Below, piece by piece: positions 29,384 through 39,459 of a stretch of 64,000 bases of DNA. Made by a program: the position numbers and the translations under genes. The DNA lies in contig AP025763.1 in assembly GCA_027943745.1 (NCBI GenBank), positions 2,170,001 to 2,234,000 on the forward strand, written 5' to 3'. Source of the stretch: Neptuniibacter victor. Lineage in GTDB: Bacteria; Pseudomonadota; Gammaproteobacteria; Pseudomonadales; Balneatricaceae. The notes beneath the pieces were generated by a model that was given only the letters and a program-made list of their open reading frames with translations, was not told the DNA's origin and did not search any database. The stretch's first letter is position 1. Every line of letters begins with the position of its first letter.

Positions 29384-29692
29384 TTAACTAAGTACAGGTC
29401 GGAAAAAGCTTCGCTCGTAGCTCAACACGCACTGCGTTTGCGTCGCATAATCAAACGCAGCCATACACTCTTCGTCTTTAAACGAATCCTGCCTGTATTG
29501 CTCGTAGGTCGCCAAGCTAGGGAAGGTAAAAAGGGCTAACGCGATATTATTAGCCCCTTCGGAGGGAAGAAAATAACCATGATGCTGACCACCAAAGCGT
29601 TCCACTAATGGAATCCAAAGTTTAGCGTAATGCTCAAACTCCTTCACTTTTGTTGGATCAATTACATAGCGCAAATAACAGGTCACCATCAT
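29384..29692 (-). CDS. NIPSNAP-family protein
   Basis: 102 residues, dimeric alpha-beta barrel fold. TCYLRYVIDPTKVKEFEHYAK at the start and FPSLATYEQYRQ in the middle are typical NIPSNAP stretches. The family has no firmly established bacterial role. Two adjacent ATG codons (29692, 29689) follow AAGGA. Convergent with the diguanylate cyclase and upstream of nothing on its strand; 70 bp separates it from the moaE stop. Confidence 0.85.
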   Translation of the reverse strand: MMVTCYLRYVIDPTKVKEFEHYAKLWIPLVERFGGQHHGYFLPSEGANNIALALFTFPSLATYEQYRQDSFKDEECMAAFDYATQTQCVLSYERSFFRPVLS

Positions 29693-29762
29693 TACATTCC
29701 TTTTAAAAACAGCTTTTGAAACTATCCATTAACACAGCAGTTAAACAAGCCGCAGCGTTAAA

Positions 29763-30221
29763 TTACCAAGTATCAGCGGCGTCTAGGTCACTTTGTTTCT
29801 GTTCAACCCATGTTTCACCGGCAGAAGAGATCTCTTTTTTCCAAAAAGGAGCCTCTTTTTTAAGATAATCCATGATGAATTGTGCTGCCTCAAATGCATT
29901 AACACGATGCGCACTACCGACGCCGACAAAGACAATATTTTCGTTTAAGTTAAGCCTTCCAACACGGTGACTAATGACGATATTGCCCAAAGACCAACGA
30001 TCACGTGCCTTGTTGGCGATCCCTTCTAAAGCTTTTTCCGTCATACCTGGGTAATGCTCAAGAAACAGTGCATCAAGCTTGTCATCGGACAACTCGAGCT
30101 CTCGCACGATCCCTGTAAACGTGACAATCGCCCCACTCGTCCCATCATCTGCACGTACCCGCTCAGAAAGATCACCAATATCAAAATTGTCTGTCTGTAC
30201 AAACACTTGAGTTGTTGCCAT
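29763..30221 (-). CDS. moaE: Molybdopterin synthase catalytic subunit MoaE
   Basis: Large subunit of molybdopterin synthase, which adds two sulfurs to precursor Z in molybdenum cofactor synthesis. 152 residues. Characteristic segments: GAIVTFTGIVRE, LEHYPGMTEKALEGI, HRVGRLNLNE, VGVGSAHRVNAFEAAQFIMDYLK (split here across about 100-122) and the catalytic-lysine segment KKEAPFWKKE. AAGGAAC ribosome site before ATG. The small subunit gene moaD and other moa genes are not adjacent, so it acts with genes elsewhere. Confident. Confidence 0.95.
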   Translation of the reverse strand: MATTQVFVQTDNFDIGDLSERVRADDGTSGAIVTFTGIVRELELSDDKLDALFLEHYPGMTEKALEGIANKARDRWSLGNIVISHRVGRLNLNENIVFVGVGSAHRVNAFEAAQFIMDYLKKEAPFWKKEISSAGETWVEQKQSDLDAADTW

Positions 30222-30416
30222 GAAAGTGTTCCTTTATCGATTGATCCTTAAATAATACCACCAATATCTGCTTAACCATAAACTCTAGCAACCTACTAAC
30301 CACACGACAGTCACATAGCCGTTACGCTATTAAATATGGTGGTTTGATGGTATTGTGTCCGCCTATTTTTTTATGCATAAATCCGAGCGAATTCGGATAG
30401 ATTACCGAGGAATAAG

Positions 30417-30866
30417 ATGGATTGGCATCCGCATGCAACTGTTGCTGTCATCGTTGAAAAGGAAGGCAAGTTCCTATTGGTAGAAGAGTTATCTTCTGGA
30501 GAGATCGTCTTCAATCAGCCCGCTGGGCATATTGAAGAGGGAGAAACTTTTGTTGAGGCCGCTTGCAGAGAGACTCTTGAGGAATCCGCTTGGTATGTTG
30601 AACCTAAATACCTAACCGGTTTTTATGTCTACAAATCAGGCAATAACAACACAACCTATCACCGTGCTTGTTTTTACGCTGAAGCACTCAAGCACGATGC
30701 TGATAGAACGCTCGATGAGGGTATCATCCGTGCAGTATGGATGACCCGTGACGAGATAGTAAGTAACTTAGACAAGCTACGCAGCCCTATGGTTTTGCAG
30801 TGCATAGATGACTATCTAGCCGGCAAAAAATACCCATTAGCGCTGATACATGAACACAGCAACTAA
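30417..30866 (+). CDS. nudJ: Phosphatase NudJ (NUDIX hydrolase)
   Basis: 149-residue NUDIX hydrolase; E. coli NudJ hydrolyses thiamine and nucleoside pyrophosphates. The NUDIX box spans residues 37-59, starting GHIEEGE and ending RETLEES. N-terminus MDWHPHATVAVIVE is characteristic of the NudJ group. GAGGAATAAG precedes ATG. It is followed by mnmA (12-bp gap) and hflD, then purB, the same order as in E. coli, which supports the assignment. Likely first gene of the nudJ-mnmA-hflD operon. Confidence 0.9.
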   Translation: MDWHPHATVAVIVEKEGKFLLVEELSSGEIVFNQPAGHIEEGETFVEAACRETLEESAWYVEPKYLTGFYVYKSGNNNTTYHRACFYAEALKHDADRTLDEGIIRAVWMTRDEIVSNLDKLRSPMVLQCIDDYLAGKKYPLALIHEHSN

Positions 30867-30878
30867 TCGAAATAACAG

Positions 30879-31991
30879 ATGACAGATCATAGCCAGACTA
30901 AAGTGATCGTCGGTATGTCCGGCGGCGTAGATTCATCCGTATCAGCCCTACTGCTTATGCAACAGGGTTATCAGGTCGAAGGCCTGTTTATGAAAAATTG
31001 GGATGAAGACGATGGCACAGAATACTGCACAGCGAAAGATGATCTCGCTGATGCCCAAGCCGTGTGCGACAAACTCGGTTTACATCTACACACGGCCAAT
31101 TTTGCCGCCGAGTATTGGGACAACGTATTTGAACACTTTTTAGAAGAGTATAAAGCGGGTCGCACACCAAACCCGGATATTCTTTGTAATCGAGAGATTA
31201 AATTCAAAGCGTTCCTCGAATATGCCGTTGAGCTAGGCGCTGACCTCATTGCCACCGGACATTATGTTCGTCGCGGCATTAGAGATGAGAAGACACGCCT
31301 ACTTAAAGGTCTTGATAACAATAAAGATCAGAGCTACTTCCTTCACCAAGTAGGTCAGGCAGAGATAGAGAAAACACTCTTCCCTGTTGGTGAGCTAGAG
31401 AAGCCAGAAGTACGTAAACTGGCTGAAGCCCATGATCTCGTCACGCACAACAAAAAAGACAGTACAGGGATCTGCTTTATCGGCGAGCGTCGCTTCAGTG
31501 ATTTTCTAAAGCAGTACTTACCAGCTCAACCAGGCATTATTGAAACGCCCAATGGCGATAAGATTGGTGAACATACCGGTTTAATGTATTACACCATCGG
31601 TCAGCGTCAGGGGCTTCATATTGGCGGTTTAAAAGACTATCCAGAAGAACCTTGGTTTGTCGCAGGCAAAGACTTAGATCGTAATGTGTTAATTGCTGTT
31701 CAAGGCAAACAACACGATCTATTGTTTACCGATTGGCTCACAGCAAATGATATTTTCTGGATCAATGACCAAGAGCCTGAACTTCCTTACCAATGTAAGG
31801 CCAAAGTTCGCTATCGCCAAGCCGATCAAGACTGCATCATAGAACGTCATGGTGAAAACGGTTATCGCCTCCGCTTTAACGAACCACAACGTGCCGTAAC
31901 ACCTGGACAATCGGTTGTTATATACAGTGACGATATCTGCTTAGGCGGTGGCGTTATTGAAAATGCGGGCAAGACCGAACAGTTAAAATAA
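30879..31991 (+). CDS. mnmA: tRNA-specific 2-thiouridylase MnmA
   Basis: Adds sulfur to U34 of tRNA-Lys, -Glu and -Gln. 370 residues, standard length. PP-loop [12 protein letters not shown] at about 12-23 adenylates the tRNA; catalytic Cys in [11 protein letters not shown] and second Cys in [11 protein letters not shown] form the persulfide/disulfide pair. ATGHYVRR and [12 protein letters not shown] are also typical. Lies in the nudJ-mnmA-hflD set with short spacings on both sides. Confidence 0.97.
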   Translation: MTDHSQTKVIVGMSGGVDSSVSALLLMQQGYQVEGLFMKNWDEDDGTEYCTAKDDLADAQAVCDKLGLHLHTANFAAEYWDNVFEHFLEEYKAGRTPNPDILCNREIKFKAFLEYAVELGADLIATGHYVRRGIRDEKTRLLKGLDNNKDQSYFLHQVGQAEIEKTLFPVGELEKPEVRKLAEAHDLVTHNKKDSTGICFIGERRFSDFLKQYLPAQPGIIETPNGDKIGEHTGLMYYTIGQRQGLHIGGLKDYPEEPWFVAGKDLDRNVLIAVQGKQHDLLFTDWLTANDIFWINDQEPELPYQCKAKVRYRQADQDCIIERHGENGYRLRFNEPQRAVTPGQSVVIYSDDICLGGGVIENAGKTEQLK

Positions 31992-32005
31992 TAGAGGGTA
32001 CTTGA

Positions 32006-32671
32006 GTGTCACGCGTTCACGACGAGCAAACATTAGGCTTAGCAGGCATCTTCCAAGCAGCGGCGCTAGTAGAACAGATTGCGACCCGCGGTATGGTAGC
32101 GCAAAACAGTCTAGAGACAGCGATCTACAGCATTATGCAGCTTAATCCTGCTTGCTCTGAAGATATCTTTGGCGGCAAAGAAGATCTGCCATATAACCTT
32201 CACTTGGGCCTACAGAACATCAAGGATCTGGTCGACAAACCTCGCGCAGAGCACAACAAAGATGTTATCCGTTACGCCCTCAGCATGGTTCACTTAGAGC
32301 GCAAGCTAAGTGCCAATCCTGAGATGATGGCAACCATTGGCCAACGCTTAGATCAAGTGTCCGAGCAAGCCCGCTATTTCAACTCAAGCGATGAAGGTAG
32401 CGAGCTAACGCCTGCCACCTATTGCCACCCGAATGTTATTGCCAATATTGCTAACCTTTACCAAGATACGATTAGCTCTTTTAGCTTTCGAATCCAAGTA
32501 ACGGGTGACCCAAGGCACCTGCAAAATAGCGAAAACGCCGCCAAGATACGCGCCCTACTCTTGGCCGGCATTCGTAGCGCGATGCTCTGGCGTCAAAAAG
32601 GCGGTAAACGCTGGCATCTGCTGTTTTTCAAATCACGTCTACGCCCTTCATTAAGAAATATTATGGGCTAA
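32006..32671 (+). CDS. hflD: High frequency lysogenization protein HflD
   Basis: 221 residues; in E. coli HflD is a membrane-associated protein that lowers activity of the phage lambda CII protein, and its cellular role is unclear. GTG start with GAGGG seven bases upstream. Family segments visible: LAGIFQAAALVEQIA near the start and RALLLAGIRSAMLWRQ-GGKRW near the end (about 190-210). Gene order mnmA-hflD-purB is the conserved one. Followed by a strong terminator. Confidence 0.93.
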   Translation: MSRVHDEQTLGLAGIFQAAALVEQIATRGMVAQNSLETAIYSIMQLNPACSEDIFGGKEDLPYNLHLGLQNIKDLVDKPRAEHNKDVIRYALSMVHLERKLSANPEMMATIGQRLDQVSEQARYFNSSDEGSELTPATYCHPNVIANIANLYQDTISSFSFRIQVTGDPRHLQNSENAAKIRALLLAGIRSAMLWRQKGGKRWHLLFFKSRLRPSLRNIMG

Positions 32672-32699
32672 ACTGGATCTCAAGTATTCAGGACAAAAT

Positions 32700-32735
32700 T
32701 GAGGGCAATGCTAACAGCAAAGCCCTCTTTTTTTA
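32700..32735 (+). terminator. Terminator after hflD
   Basis: GAGGGC (32701-32706) pairs with GCCCTC (32722-32727) around a 15-nt loop; T run to 32734. Confidence 0.88.
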
Positions 32736-32841
32736 GCCATTTTAACCGCCTAACATCTACGCCAAATCGTTTCTCACACCATTCAGAGCGATACCGTTAT
32801 ACCCACGCCAACAGATTCCTCGAATTAGTGCACCAAGACCC

Positions 32842-34271
<1,430 letters not shown>

Positions 34272-34303
34272 ATAAGCCGTTTAGCGCTTAGTTTAGAGAT
34301 TAT

Positions 34304-34329
34304 AAAACGGGGCTGTGGCCCCGTTTTTA
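34304..34329 (+). terminator. Terminator after purB
   Basis: ACGGGGC / GCCCCGT stem with TGTG loop and a T5 run at 34324-34328, preceded by AAAA. Confidence 0.92.
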
Positions 34330-34411
34330 GTATTCAGGATTAGAATCCCGCTTGATTACAAGTGCCCTAGATAAGAACGCCCCAGATTAAAAGCATCGTG
34401 GATTAAAGAAA

Positions 34412-35248
34412 ATGGAAAACTTTACACGCCCTGACGGAACACCTATTCATTACATCTCTCTCGGTGAAGGTCCAAAAACCTTAGTCTTCCTCCATGGCTG
34501 GACGGCAAGCGTACGTGAATGGCTACCTTTTGCCTCTGAGCTAGCCGAGAATCATCGTGTTGTCTGCTGGGATGCACGGGGCCATGGCAGCCATGCCTAT
34601 CCCGAAGAAACCGAAATGACACTGCCTCAAATGGCAGATGATGTCGATGCCCTACTGACTCACCTAGATATTAACGATGCCGTTATCGTTGGTCACTCCA
34701 TGGGGGCACTAACGACATGGGAATACATTCGCCGTCACGGTCAGGATCGTATTACTGGACTTTGTATTATCGACCAATCGCCCAAGCTTGTTACGGATGC
34801 CGATTGGACAAACGGTGTGTACGGCAACTTTAACCACGACAAGAACCAAACCTTCCTAAAATTGTTAGAAACTGATTTTGCTCAAGGCGTTCTTGAGCTA
34901 ATTGCTTATGGTATGAACCGTCGATCTCTGGAAAACTTCGAACAGAATTCACGAGGCTTCCAACAGATGCGTGACTATCTACAAAAACAGCCTGCCAAAT
35001 TGCTAACGGCATGCTGGGATAGCATTACGCAACAAGATTACCGTGACGTATTACCGCAGATAAGCGTACCTTCTCTGCTGGTATACGGCGATGAAAGCCA
35101 ATTTTACAGTGCCGATCTGCAACAATGGGTGAGTAATACGATCAAAACGTCTGAACTGCATATATATGAAAATTCAGACCACTCCCCACACCTTTGGCAC
35201 AAAGAACGCTTTATTTATGACCTTAACCGCTTTGTCGATGCTCTGTGA
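34412..35248 (+). CDS. Alpha/beta-fold hydrolase
   Basis: 278 residues. Oxyanion/HG motif FLHGWTAS near 28-35, nucleophile elbow GHSMGA (about 93-98, Ser catalytic), acid Asp in the YGDESQFY region and His in ENSDHSPHLWH near the C-terminus, so the triad is complete. Resembles haloperoxidase/esterase-type hydrolases; substrate not predictable. It overlaps the GTG upstream of trmJ by four bases and so may be co-transcribed with trmJ. Confidence 0.87.
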   Translation: MENFTRPDGTPIHYISLGEGPKTLVFLHGWTASVREWLPFASELAENHRVVCWDARGHGSHAYPEETEMTLPQMADDVDALLTHLDINDAVIVGHSMGALTTWEYIRRHGQDRITGLCIIDQSPKLVTDADWTNGVYGNFNHDKNQTFLKLLETDFAQGVLELIAYGMNRRSLENFEQNSRGFQQMRDYLQKQPAKLLTACWDSITQQDYRDVLPQISVPSLLVYGDESQFYSADLQQWVSNTIKTSELHIYENSDHSPHLWHKERFIYDLNRFVDAL

Positions 35249-35259
35249 GATCTACTGAA

Positions 35260-35994
35260 ATGCTATCGAATATCCGAGTTGTATTAATTAACACCTACCA
35301 TCCAGGCAACATAGGCGCTGCTGCACGCGCCATGAAAAACATGGGATTAAGCAATCTGTATCTGGTTGATCCTAGAGAATACCCAAGCGAGGAAGCTGAT
35401 TCGCGCGCAGCAGGCGCAAAAGACTTGCTAGACAGCGCTGTTGTCGTCAATACACTAGAAGAAGCCATATCCGATTGCCAGCTTGTCATAGGCACAAGCG
35501 CCCGCACTAAACGCACATTCGACCTACCGCTACTCGATGCCCGTAAAGGCGCCGAGCGTATTGTCTGCGAGGCAAAACAAGGCAATATAGCCCTCGTATT
35601 TGGCCGCGAAACCATGGGTTTACACAACGAAGAACTGCAACAGTGTAACTTCCATGTTTATATCCCAGCCAATCCGGAGTACCCCGTACTCAATGTATCT
35701 CAAGCGATACAACTGCTCTGCTACGAAGTCTATGTAGCATCAGAAAATAAAACCTATTCCGACATAGAAGAGGAATACCCCCGTCATAAAGAGATGGCAC
35801 TCTTCTATCAGCACTTAGAAAAAGTGCTACGTTTAACCGATTTCATTATTCCTCAGCATGAAGGTAAGGTGGTTGAGAAGCTTCGTCGCTTCTTTAATCG
35901 ATCCCGCCCAGAACGCACAGAACTCAATATGCTTAGAGGCATACTGACCTCCGTAGAGGAAAAAGTAGAACAGCTAACAAACAACAAAAAGTAG
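35260..35994 (+). CDS. trmJ: tRNA (cytidine/uridine-2'-O)-methyltransferase TrmJ
   Basis: SPOUT-class enzyme methylating the 2'-OH of position 32 in several tRNAs. ATG 35260 is chosen (MLSNIRVVLINTYHPGNIG), aligning with E. coli TrmJ MLQNIRIVLVETSHTGN; the GTG at 35245 overlapping the hydrolase gene would add five residues. Conserved segments: AARAMKNMGLSNLYLVDP, LVIGTSARTKR, VFGRETMGL (knot loop) and IPANPEYPVLNVSQA. 244 residues. Lies in a group of translation-related genes (mnmA, roxA). Confidence 0.93.
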   Translation: MLSNIRVVLINTYHPGNIGAAARAMKNMGLSNLYLVDPREYPSEEADSRAAGAKDLLDSAVVVNTLEEAISDCQLVIGTSARTKRTFDLPLLDARKGAERIVCEAKQGNIALVFGRETMGLHNEELQQCNFHVYIPANPEYPVLNVSQAIQLLCYEVYVASENKTYSDIEEEYPRHKEMALFYQHLEKVLRLTDFIIPQHEGKVVEKLRRFFNRSRPERTELNMLRGILTSVEEKVEQLTNNKK

Positions 35995-36096
35995 CTCCGC
36001 ATATAGCAAAGAAGAGAGCCCAAACATAACAAGCTACATCAACAACCAAGTAGCTGCGCCACACCTGTGGTGTTATATCGACAAGAGGTGAGCACG

Positions 36097-36345
36097 ATGG
36101 AACAGAATTTACAGAACCTATTAGATCAAGCGGACAAACTGCGCTCAGGCATTAAAGAGATGCAAGACGAGTCTAAGATGATGGGCTATAACGCTGTAGG
36201 TATTCGCGAAAGCGCTGAAACGATCCAGAAATGCCTTAAGAAAGTCGGTAATAACAAGATCGCAGCCCTGGCCAATCGTGATAAACGTAAAGTTTACGAT
36301 GAGATGGAGCAAGCCGTAGAACAACTAATGGAGTTTATTAAGTAG
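36097..36345 (+). CDS. Small helical protein, unknown function
   Basis: 82 residues from ATG 36097, preceded by a strong GAGGTGA ribosome site; the upstream in-frame start at 36067 is rejected on this ground. Sequence is charged and helical (NLQNLLDQADKLRSGIKEMQ), likely a short coiled coil. I do not recognise a named family. Its stop overlaps the roxA GTG by one base, so it is coupled to roxA and may serve the same process. Confidence 0.75.
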   Translation: MEQNLQNLLDQADKLRSGIKEMQDESKMMGYNAVGIRESAETIQKCLKKVGNNKIAALANRDKRKVYDEMEQAVEQLMEFIK

Positions 36346-37496
36346 TGACTTCTCCCTTTGGCGATATCAGCGTAGAAACTTTTCTAAACGAATACTGGCA
36401 GAAAAAACCGCTGCTTATTCGTAACGCCTTCCCTGATTTCGAAGCACCTGTCAGTGCAGATGAACTGGCCGGCATGGCATTAGAAGAGGATGTAGAATCT
36501 CGACTCATTACCCAATCACCGGATGGTAAAGAGTGGGCCCTGAAACACGGCCCCCTCAGCGAAGAAACCTTTGCAGAGCTACCTGATTCACACTGGACAC
36601 TACTGGTTCAAGCCGTAGATCACTGGGTACCCGAAGCCAACGAACTGCTTGAATACTTCCGTTTTGCACCAAACTGGCGCCTAGACGATCTGATGATCAG
36701 CTATGCAGCTGATGGCGGCGGCGTGGGGCCTCATTATGACAACTACGACGTGTTCCTGATTCAAGCATCAGGCACTCGACGCTGGGAAGTCGGTGGCATC
36801 TATGGTGAAGACTCTCCTCGCCGCCCGGATGTACCGGTTATGATCCTGCCAGAATGGGACCCAGAGCAAAGCTGGGATCTAGGACCTGGCGATATGCTAT
36901 ATATCCCACCTCGTCTCGGTCACAATGGTTATGCCATTGGTGATGATTGCATGACCTACTCCGTCGGATTTCGAGCCCCCTCACATCAAGAGATGATGGC
37001 TGGTTTCACCGACTACCTCAGCGACATCACCACAGCGGAAGATCGCTACGCCGACCCGGATCTTAAGCAACAAAGTAATCCGGGTGAGATCACCCCAGAA
37101 GCGCTAGATCGCGTTAAGGCTATCCTGCACGAGTATATCGATAGCCCTGAACTACTCTCGCATTGGTTCGGCCAGTTCATGACTGAACCTAAGAATGAAG
37201 AGCATGGCGCTGATCAAAGCTGCGAAATGGACGAAGCCGAGATTGCTGAACTACTCGATGCGGGCATCCCGCTCTGCCGCAGTGAAGGCTCACGCTTTGC
37301 GTTTAACCGCTTTGAAGATCACTTCATTCTGTTTGTAGATGGCAAAGGCTGCGCCTGCAGTACCGAGCAAGTCGCGCTGGCTGAAAGCTTATGTGCCAAC
37401 CTCTACCATGAAGAGATTCCCGTAACAGAAGAGAACCTGTTACTTCTGAAAGCGCTGCTTCTACAAGGATCGGTGTACTTTCTCGAAGAAGAGTAA
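36345..37496 (+). CDS. roxA: Ribosomal protein uL16 3-hydroxylase (cupin-like 2OG oxygenase)
   Basis: JmjC-related Fe(II)/2-oxoglutarate oxygenase; E. coli RoxA (YcfD) hydroxylates an arginine of ribosomal protein L16. 383 residues. Iron site H130-x-D132 (GPHYDNYD) with H193 (RLGHNGYA), all present. The N-terminus FLNEYWQKKPLLIRNAF and SGTRRWEVG fit the family. GTG start in the stop of the preceding small gene. The neighbourhood with purB is conserved in gammaproteobacteria. Followed by a terminator. Confidence 0.93.
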   Translation: MTSPFGDISVETFLNEYWQKKPLLIRNAFPDFEAPVSADELAGMALEEDVESRLITQSPDGKEWALKHGPLSEETFAELPDSHWTLLVQAVDHWVPEANELLEYFRFAPNWRLDDLMISYAADGGGVGPHYDNYDVFLIQASGTRRWEVGGIYGEDSPRRPDVPVMILPEWDPEQSWDLGPGDMLYIPPRLGHNGYAIGDDCMTYSVGFRAPSHQEMMAGFTDYLSDITTAEDRYADPDLKQQSNPGEITPEALDRVKAILHEYIDSPELLSHWFGQFMTEPKNEEHGADQSCEMDEAEIAELLDAGIPLCRSEGSRFAFNRFEDHFILFVDGKGCACSTEQVALAESLCANLYHEEIPVTEENLLLLKALLLQGSVYFLEEE

Positions 37497-37515
37497 ATAG
37501 ACAACAGATACCAGC

Positions 37516-37551
37516 AAAAGGCAGCGGCATAATCTCCCTGCCTTTTTTATT
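37516..37551 (+). terminator. Terminator after roxA
   Basis: AAAAGGCAG (37516-37524) / CTGCCTTTT (37538-37546) with T run to 37548. Confidence 0.88.
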
Positions 37552-37745
37552 ACCTTACGTATTACTCCTGACAACAAAGATCACTCTCGTATCAATGCCA
37601 CAACAGCACCAACTAACCCTCATCCAGTCCTCCGCTAACAATAAGTATTTTCCCTTATAAAATACTTTTGCTCGTCTTAAGTTCTGATACACTGTTTTCA
37701 TTAGCCAAATATGATTTAACAGAATAAGAAAGATAAGGACCCCAC

Positions 37746-38585
37746 ATGACAGATCAGGTTCAACTCCCAACACTTATCGATAGCACACTCACCCTTGTTA
37801 ACCGTGTCGCAACACTCACCTTTCAGCGACACGATGTACGTAACGCGTTAACAGGCACCTCGATTATCGACGATATCCTGAATGTAGCAGAGTGGGTAAA
37901 CTGCACACCTGAAGTGTCGGTATTGATCATCACCGGTGACGGCAGCGCCTTCTCCTCCGGCGGCAATATCAAAGAGATGACCGAACGTAACGGCGAACGC
38001 AAAGATGGTGCGTTCGGCGGTGATGTTTACACCGTACAAAACAAATACCGCCAAGGTATCCAACGCGTACCATTAGCCATGGCCAAAATAGACATTCCTG
38101 TCATTGCCGCCGTCAATGGCGCAGCGATGGGCGCAGGTTTCGACCTAACCTGCATGTGCGACATCCGTATCGGCTCAAGCAGAGCCAAGATGGGTGAAAA
38201 CTTTGTTAACTTAGGCATCATCCCTGGTGATGGTGGCGCATGGTTCCTACAGCGCCTGATCGGCTACCAAAAAGCAGCCGAACTCACCCTGACCGGCCGC
38301 GTCTTCGATGCCGCTGAAGCCAAGGAACTTGGCGTACTGCTAGAAGTCGTTGAACCCGAAGAGCTGCTCAACCGTGCGAACGAACTAGCCAACCAGATGG
38401 CATCTAAACCACCACAAGCGCTACGCATGAGCAAACGCCTACTGAAAACCGCACAAAAAATGGAACTACCCGAGTTCCTAGAGCACTGCGCCCTGATGCA
38501 AGGTATCTGCCACAACACCGATGATCACCTAGAAGCCGTGAACGCCTTCGTCGAAAAACGTGATCCGGTTTATAAAGGTCAATAA
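37746..38585 (+). CDS. Enoyl-CoA hydratase/isomerase (crotonase) family
   Basis: 279-residue crotonase-fold enzyme, probably fatty-acid or acyl-CoA hydration. Oxyanion hole segments: SAFSSGGNIKEM (about 68-79) and NGAAMGAGFDLTCMCDIR (about 121-138), the catalytic glutamate region GENFVNLGIIPGDGG with the Gly-Asp-Gly-Gly loop. All parts are intact. RBS GATAAGGACCCCAC. It is notable because a second copy of its last ~28 codons lies 0.6 kb downstream (39114-39200), at the edge of the plastic region. Confidence 0.9.
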   Translation: MTDQVQLPTLIDSTLTLVNRVATLTFQRHDVRNALTGTSIIDDILNVAEWVNCTPEVSVLIITGDGSAFSSGGNIKEMTERNGERKDGAFGGDVYTVQNKYRQGIQRVPLAMAKIDIPVIAAVNGAAMGAGFDLTCMCDIRIGSSRAKMGENFVNLGIIPGDGGAWFLQRLIGYQKAAELTLTGRVFDAAEAKELGVLLEVVEPEELLNRANELANQMASKPPQALRMSKRLLKTAQKMELPEFLEHCALMQGICHNTDDHLEAVNAFVEKRDPVYKGQ

Positions 38586-38663
38586 ACGATAATAGCTAAC
38601 AACTACAGTTGGCATTGTTTATGACGATATTAGACATCTCTCTGAAAATTTAAGTGGTAATTA

Positions 38664-38996
38664 ATGAAAATCGAAGATGACAACTATGCAGGCTTAAAAA
38701 TAACTTTAAGTTGTATTTTTCTTATCACATATGTTGTTGGGAGCGTGAACCTTACAATTAATGGACAATTTACTGGCCTTGGCATCTGGATATTTGCTTA
38801 CCCTTTAACCTATGGGTTACTGCACTCTTTTGTATTCGACAAAAAGAAAATAAAAGAGGTCTTCTTAATGTTTGGTGTATCTTTAGCTATGGGCGTCCTC
38901 ATTATCCTAGAAAAAGTGATCCCAATGATTATTGGGGTCTTATTAACTGTTTATATAGCTGGTGAATTTGGCATTACTCTTTTTGTTCTGCCGTAG
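38664..38996 (+). CDS. Small membrane protein, unknown function
   Basis: 110 residues with about four hydrophobic helices (about 12-32, 40-58, 66-85, 87-108), little else. AT-rich codon use (more than flanking housekeeping genes) suggests recent arrival. It lies between the enoyl-CoA hydratase gene and the duplicate of that gene's 3' end, so it may be the cargo of an insertion. Not recognised as a named family. Confidence 0.6.
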   Translation: MKIEDDNYAGLKITLSCIFLITYVVGSVNLTINGQFTGLGIWIFAYPLTYGLLHSFVFDKKKIKEVFLMFGVSLAMGVLIILEKVIPMIIGVLLTVYIAGEFGITLFVLP

Positions 38997-39046
38997 ACAA
39001 ATACGGTAATTCGTAATACAAGAGCCGCCAATGCCTTTAAGAGAGG

Positions 39047-39117
39047 CTCTTTAAGGGGAAAACGGTTGCATCCCCTTAAAGAGCGAAAGCCCAATACACG
39101 AAAAATCGCGACCGATG
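39047..39117. repeat. REP-like palindromic repeat, copy A
   Basis: CTCTTTAAGGGG (39047-39058) and its exact complement CCCCTTAAAGAG (39072-39083), then GCGAAAGCCCAATA and ATCGCGACCGATGGC. The same order of blocks occurs in copies B (41358 on) and C (42764 on). Confidence 0.75.
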
Positions 39118-39200
39118 GCATCTACCACAACGCCGATGATCACCTAGAAGCGGTCAACGCCTTCGTCGAGAAACGTGATCCGGTTTATATGGGCCAATAA
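39114..39200 (+). pseudogene. Duplicated 3' end of the enoyl-CoA hydratase gene
   Basis: About 85 bp matching the end of the gene at 38501-38585, read in the same frame and ending in the same stop: translation ends NADDHLEAVNAFVEKRDPV then YMGQ, versus NTDDHLEAVNAFVEKRDPV and YKGQ. Several silent changes separate them, so the copy is not brand new. No start or upstream part exists; it abuts REP-like copy A. It looks like one end of an inserted or recombined segment. Confidence 0.85.
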
Positions 39201-39390
39201 ACTGATTAAAAACAGGCCTCTTCGCTAGTTTTTTCTATCAAAAAAAGCTAGTTTAGAGGCTAATTCCAATGAAATACTAGATATACCATCACATTGATAG
39301 ATTTCTCCATGAGGGAGAAAACCCCAAGCAAGGAAAGCTTATGCAAAACAAGTCATTAGCGCTCCATCTAAACTTTCCTTCTGCAGATAT

Positions 39391-39428
39391 ACGTCAAATT
39401 GACGTGTAATAACACGTCAATTTGACGT
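39391..39428. repeat. Perfect 17-bp inverted repeat before the first cassette
   Basis: ACGTCAAATTGACGTGT (39391-39407), AATA spacer, exact complement at 39412-39428. Each arm is itself nearly palindromic (ACGTCAA-A-TTGACGT). It ends 11 bp before the GTTAAAC cassette boundary, so it may belong to an eroded attC/attI site, or be a double operator for the cassette. Confidence 0.85.
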
Positions 39429-39438
39429 TGATTTAGCT

Positions 39439-39445
39439 GTTAAAC
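39439..39445 (+). other. Left boundary of gene cassette 1 (GTTAAAC)
   Basis: Matches the GTTRRRY integron crossover box. The first bases of the cassette, TTAAAC, pair with the R'' box of attC1 (ATTTAAC) with one mismatch, as expected if this cassette once circularised. The upstream half lacks an RYYYAAC partner, so the site is incomplete or of attI type. Confidence 0.55.
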
Positions 39446-39459
39446 TGAGGAGATAGCGC

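Larger units (their letters stand above)
38997..39439. other. Gene-free stretch holding repeats and hairpins
   Basis: Contents in order: REP-like palindrome copy A (39047-39117), enoyl-CoA hydratase 3' remnant (39114-39200), a terminator-like hairpin CCTCT...CTAGTTTTTT / AAAAAAGCTAG...AGAGG (about 39217-39261), a TTTCTCC/GGAGAAA hairpin (about 39300-39320), the perfect 17-bp inverted repeat (39391-39428) and the left end of the first gene cassette (39439/39440). Confidence 0.7.

Noticed and set aside
32755-32780. PurR box upstream of purB
   Set aside because: ACGCCAAATCGTTTC only partly fits the palindrome and the spacing is wrong.
39360-39445. Full attC site at the left end of the array
   Set aside because: A GTTAAAC box and hairpin are present, but no RYYYAAC box with paired arms and bulge.
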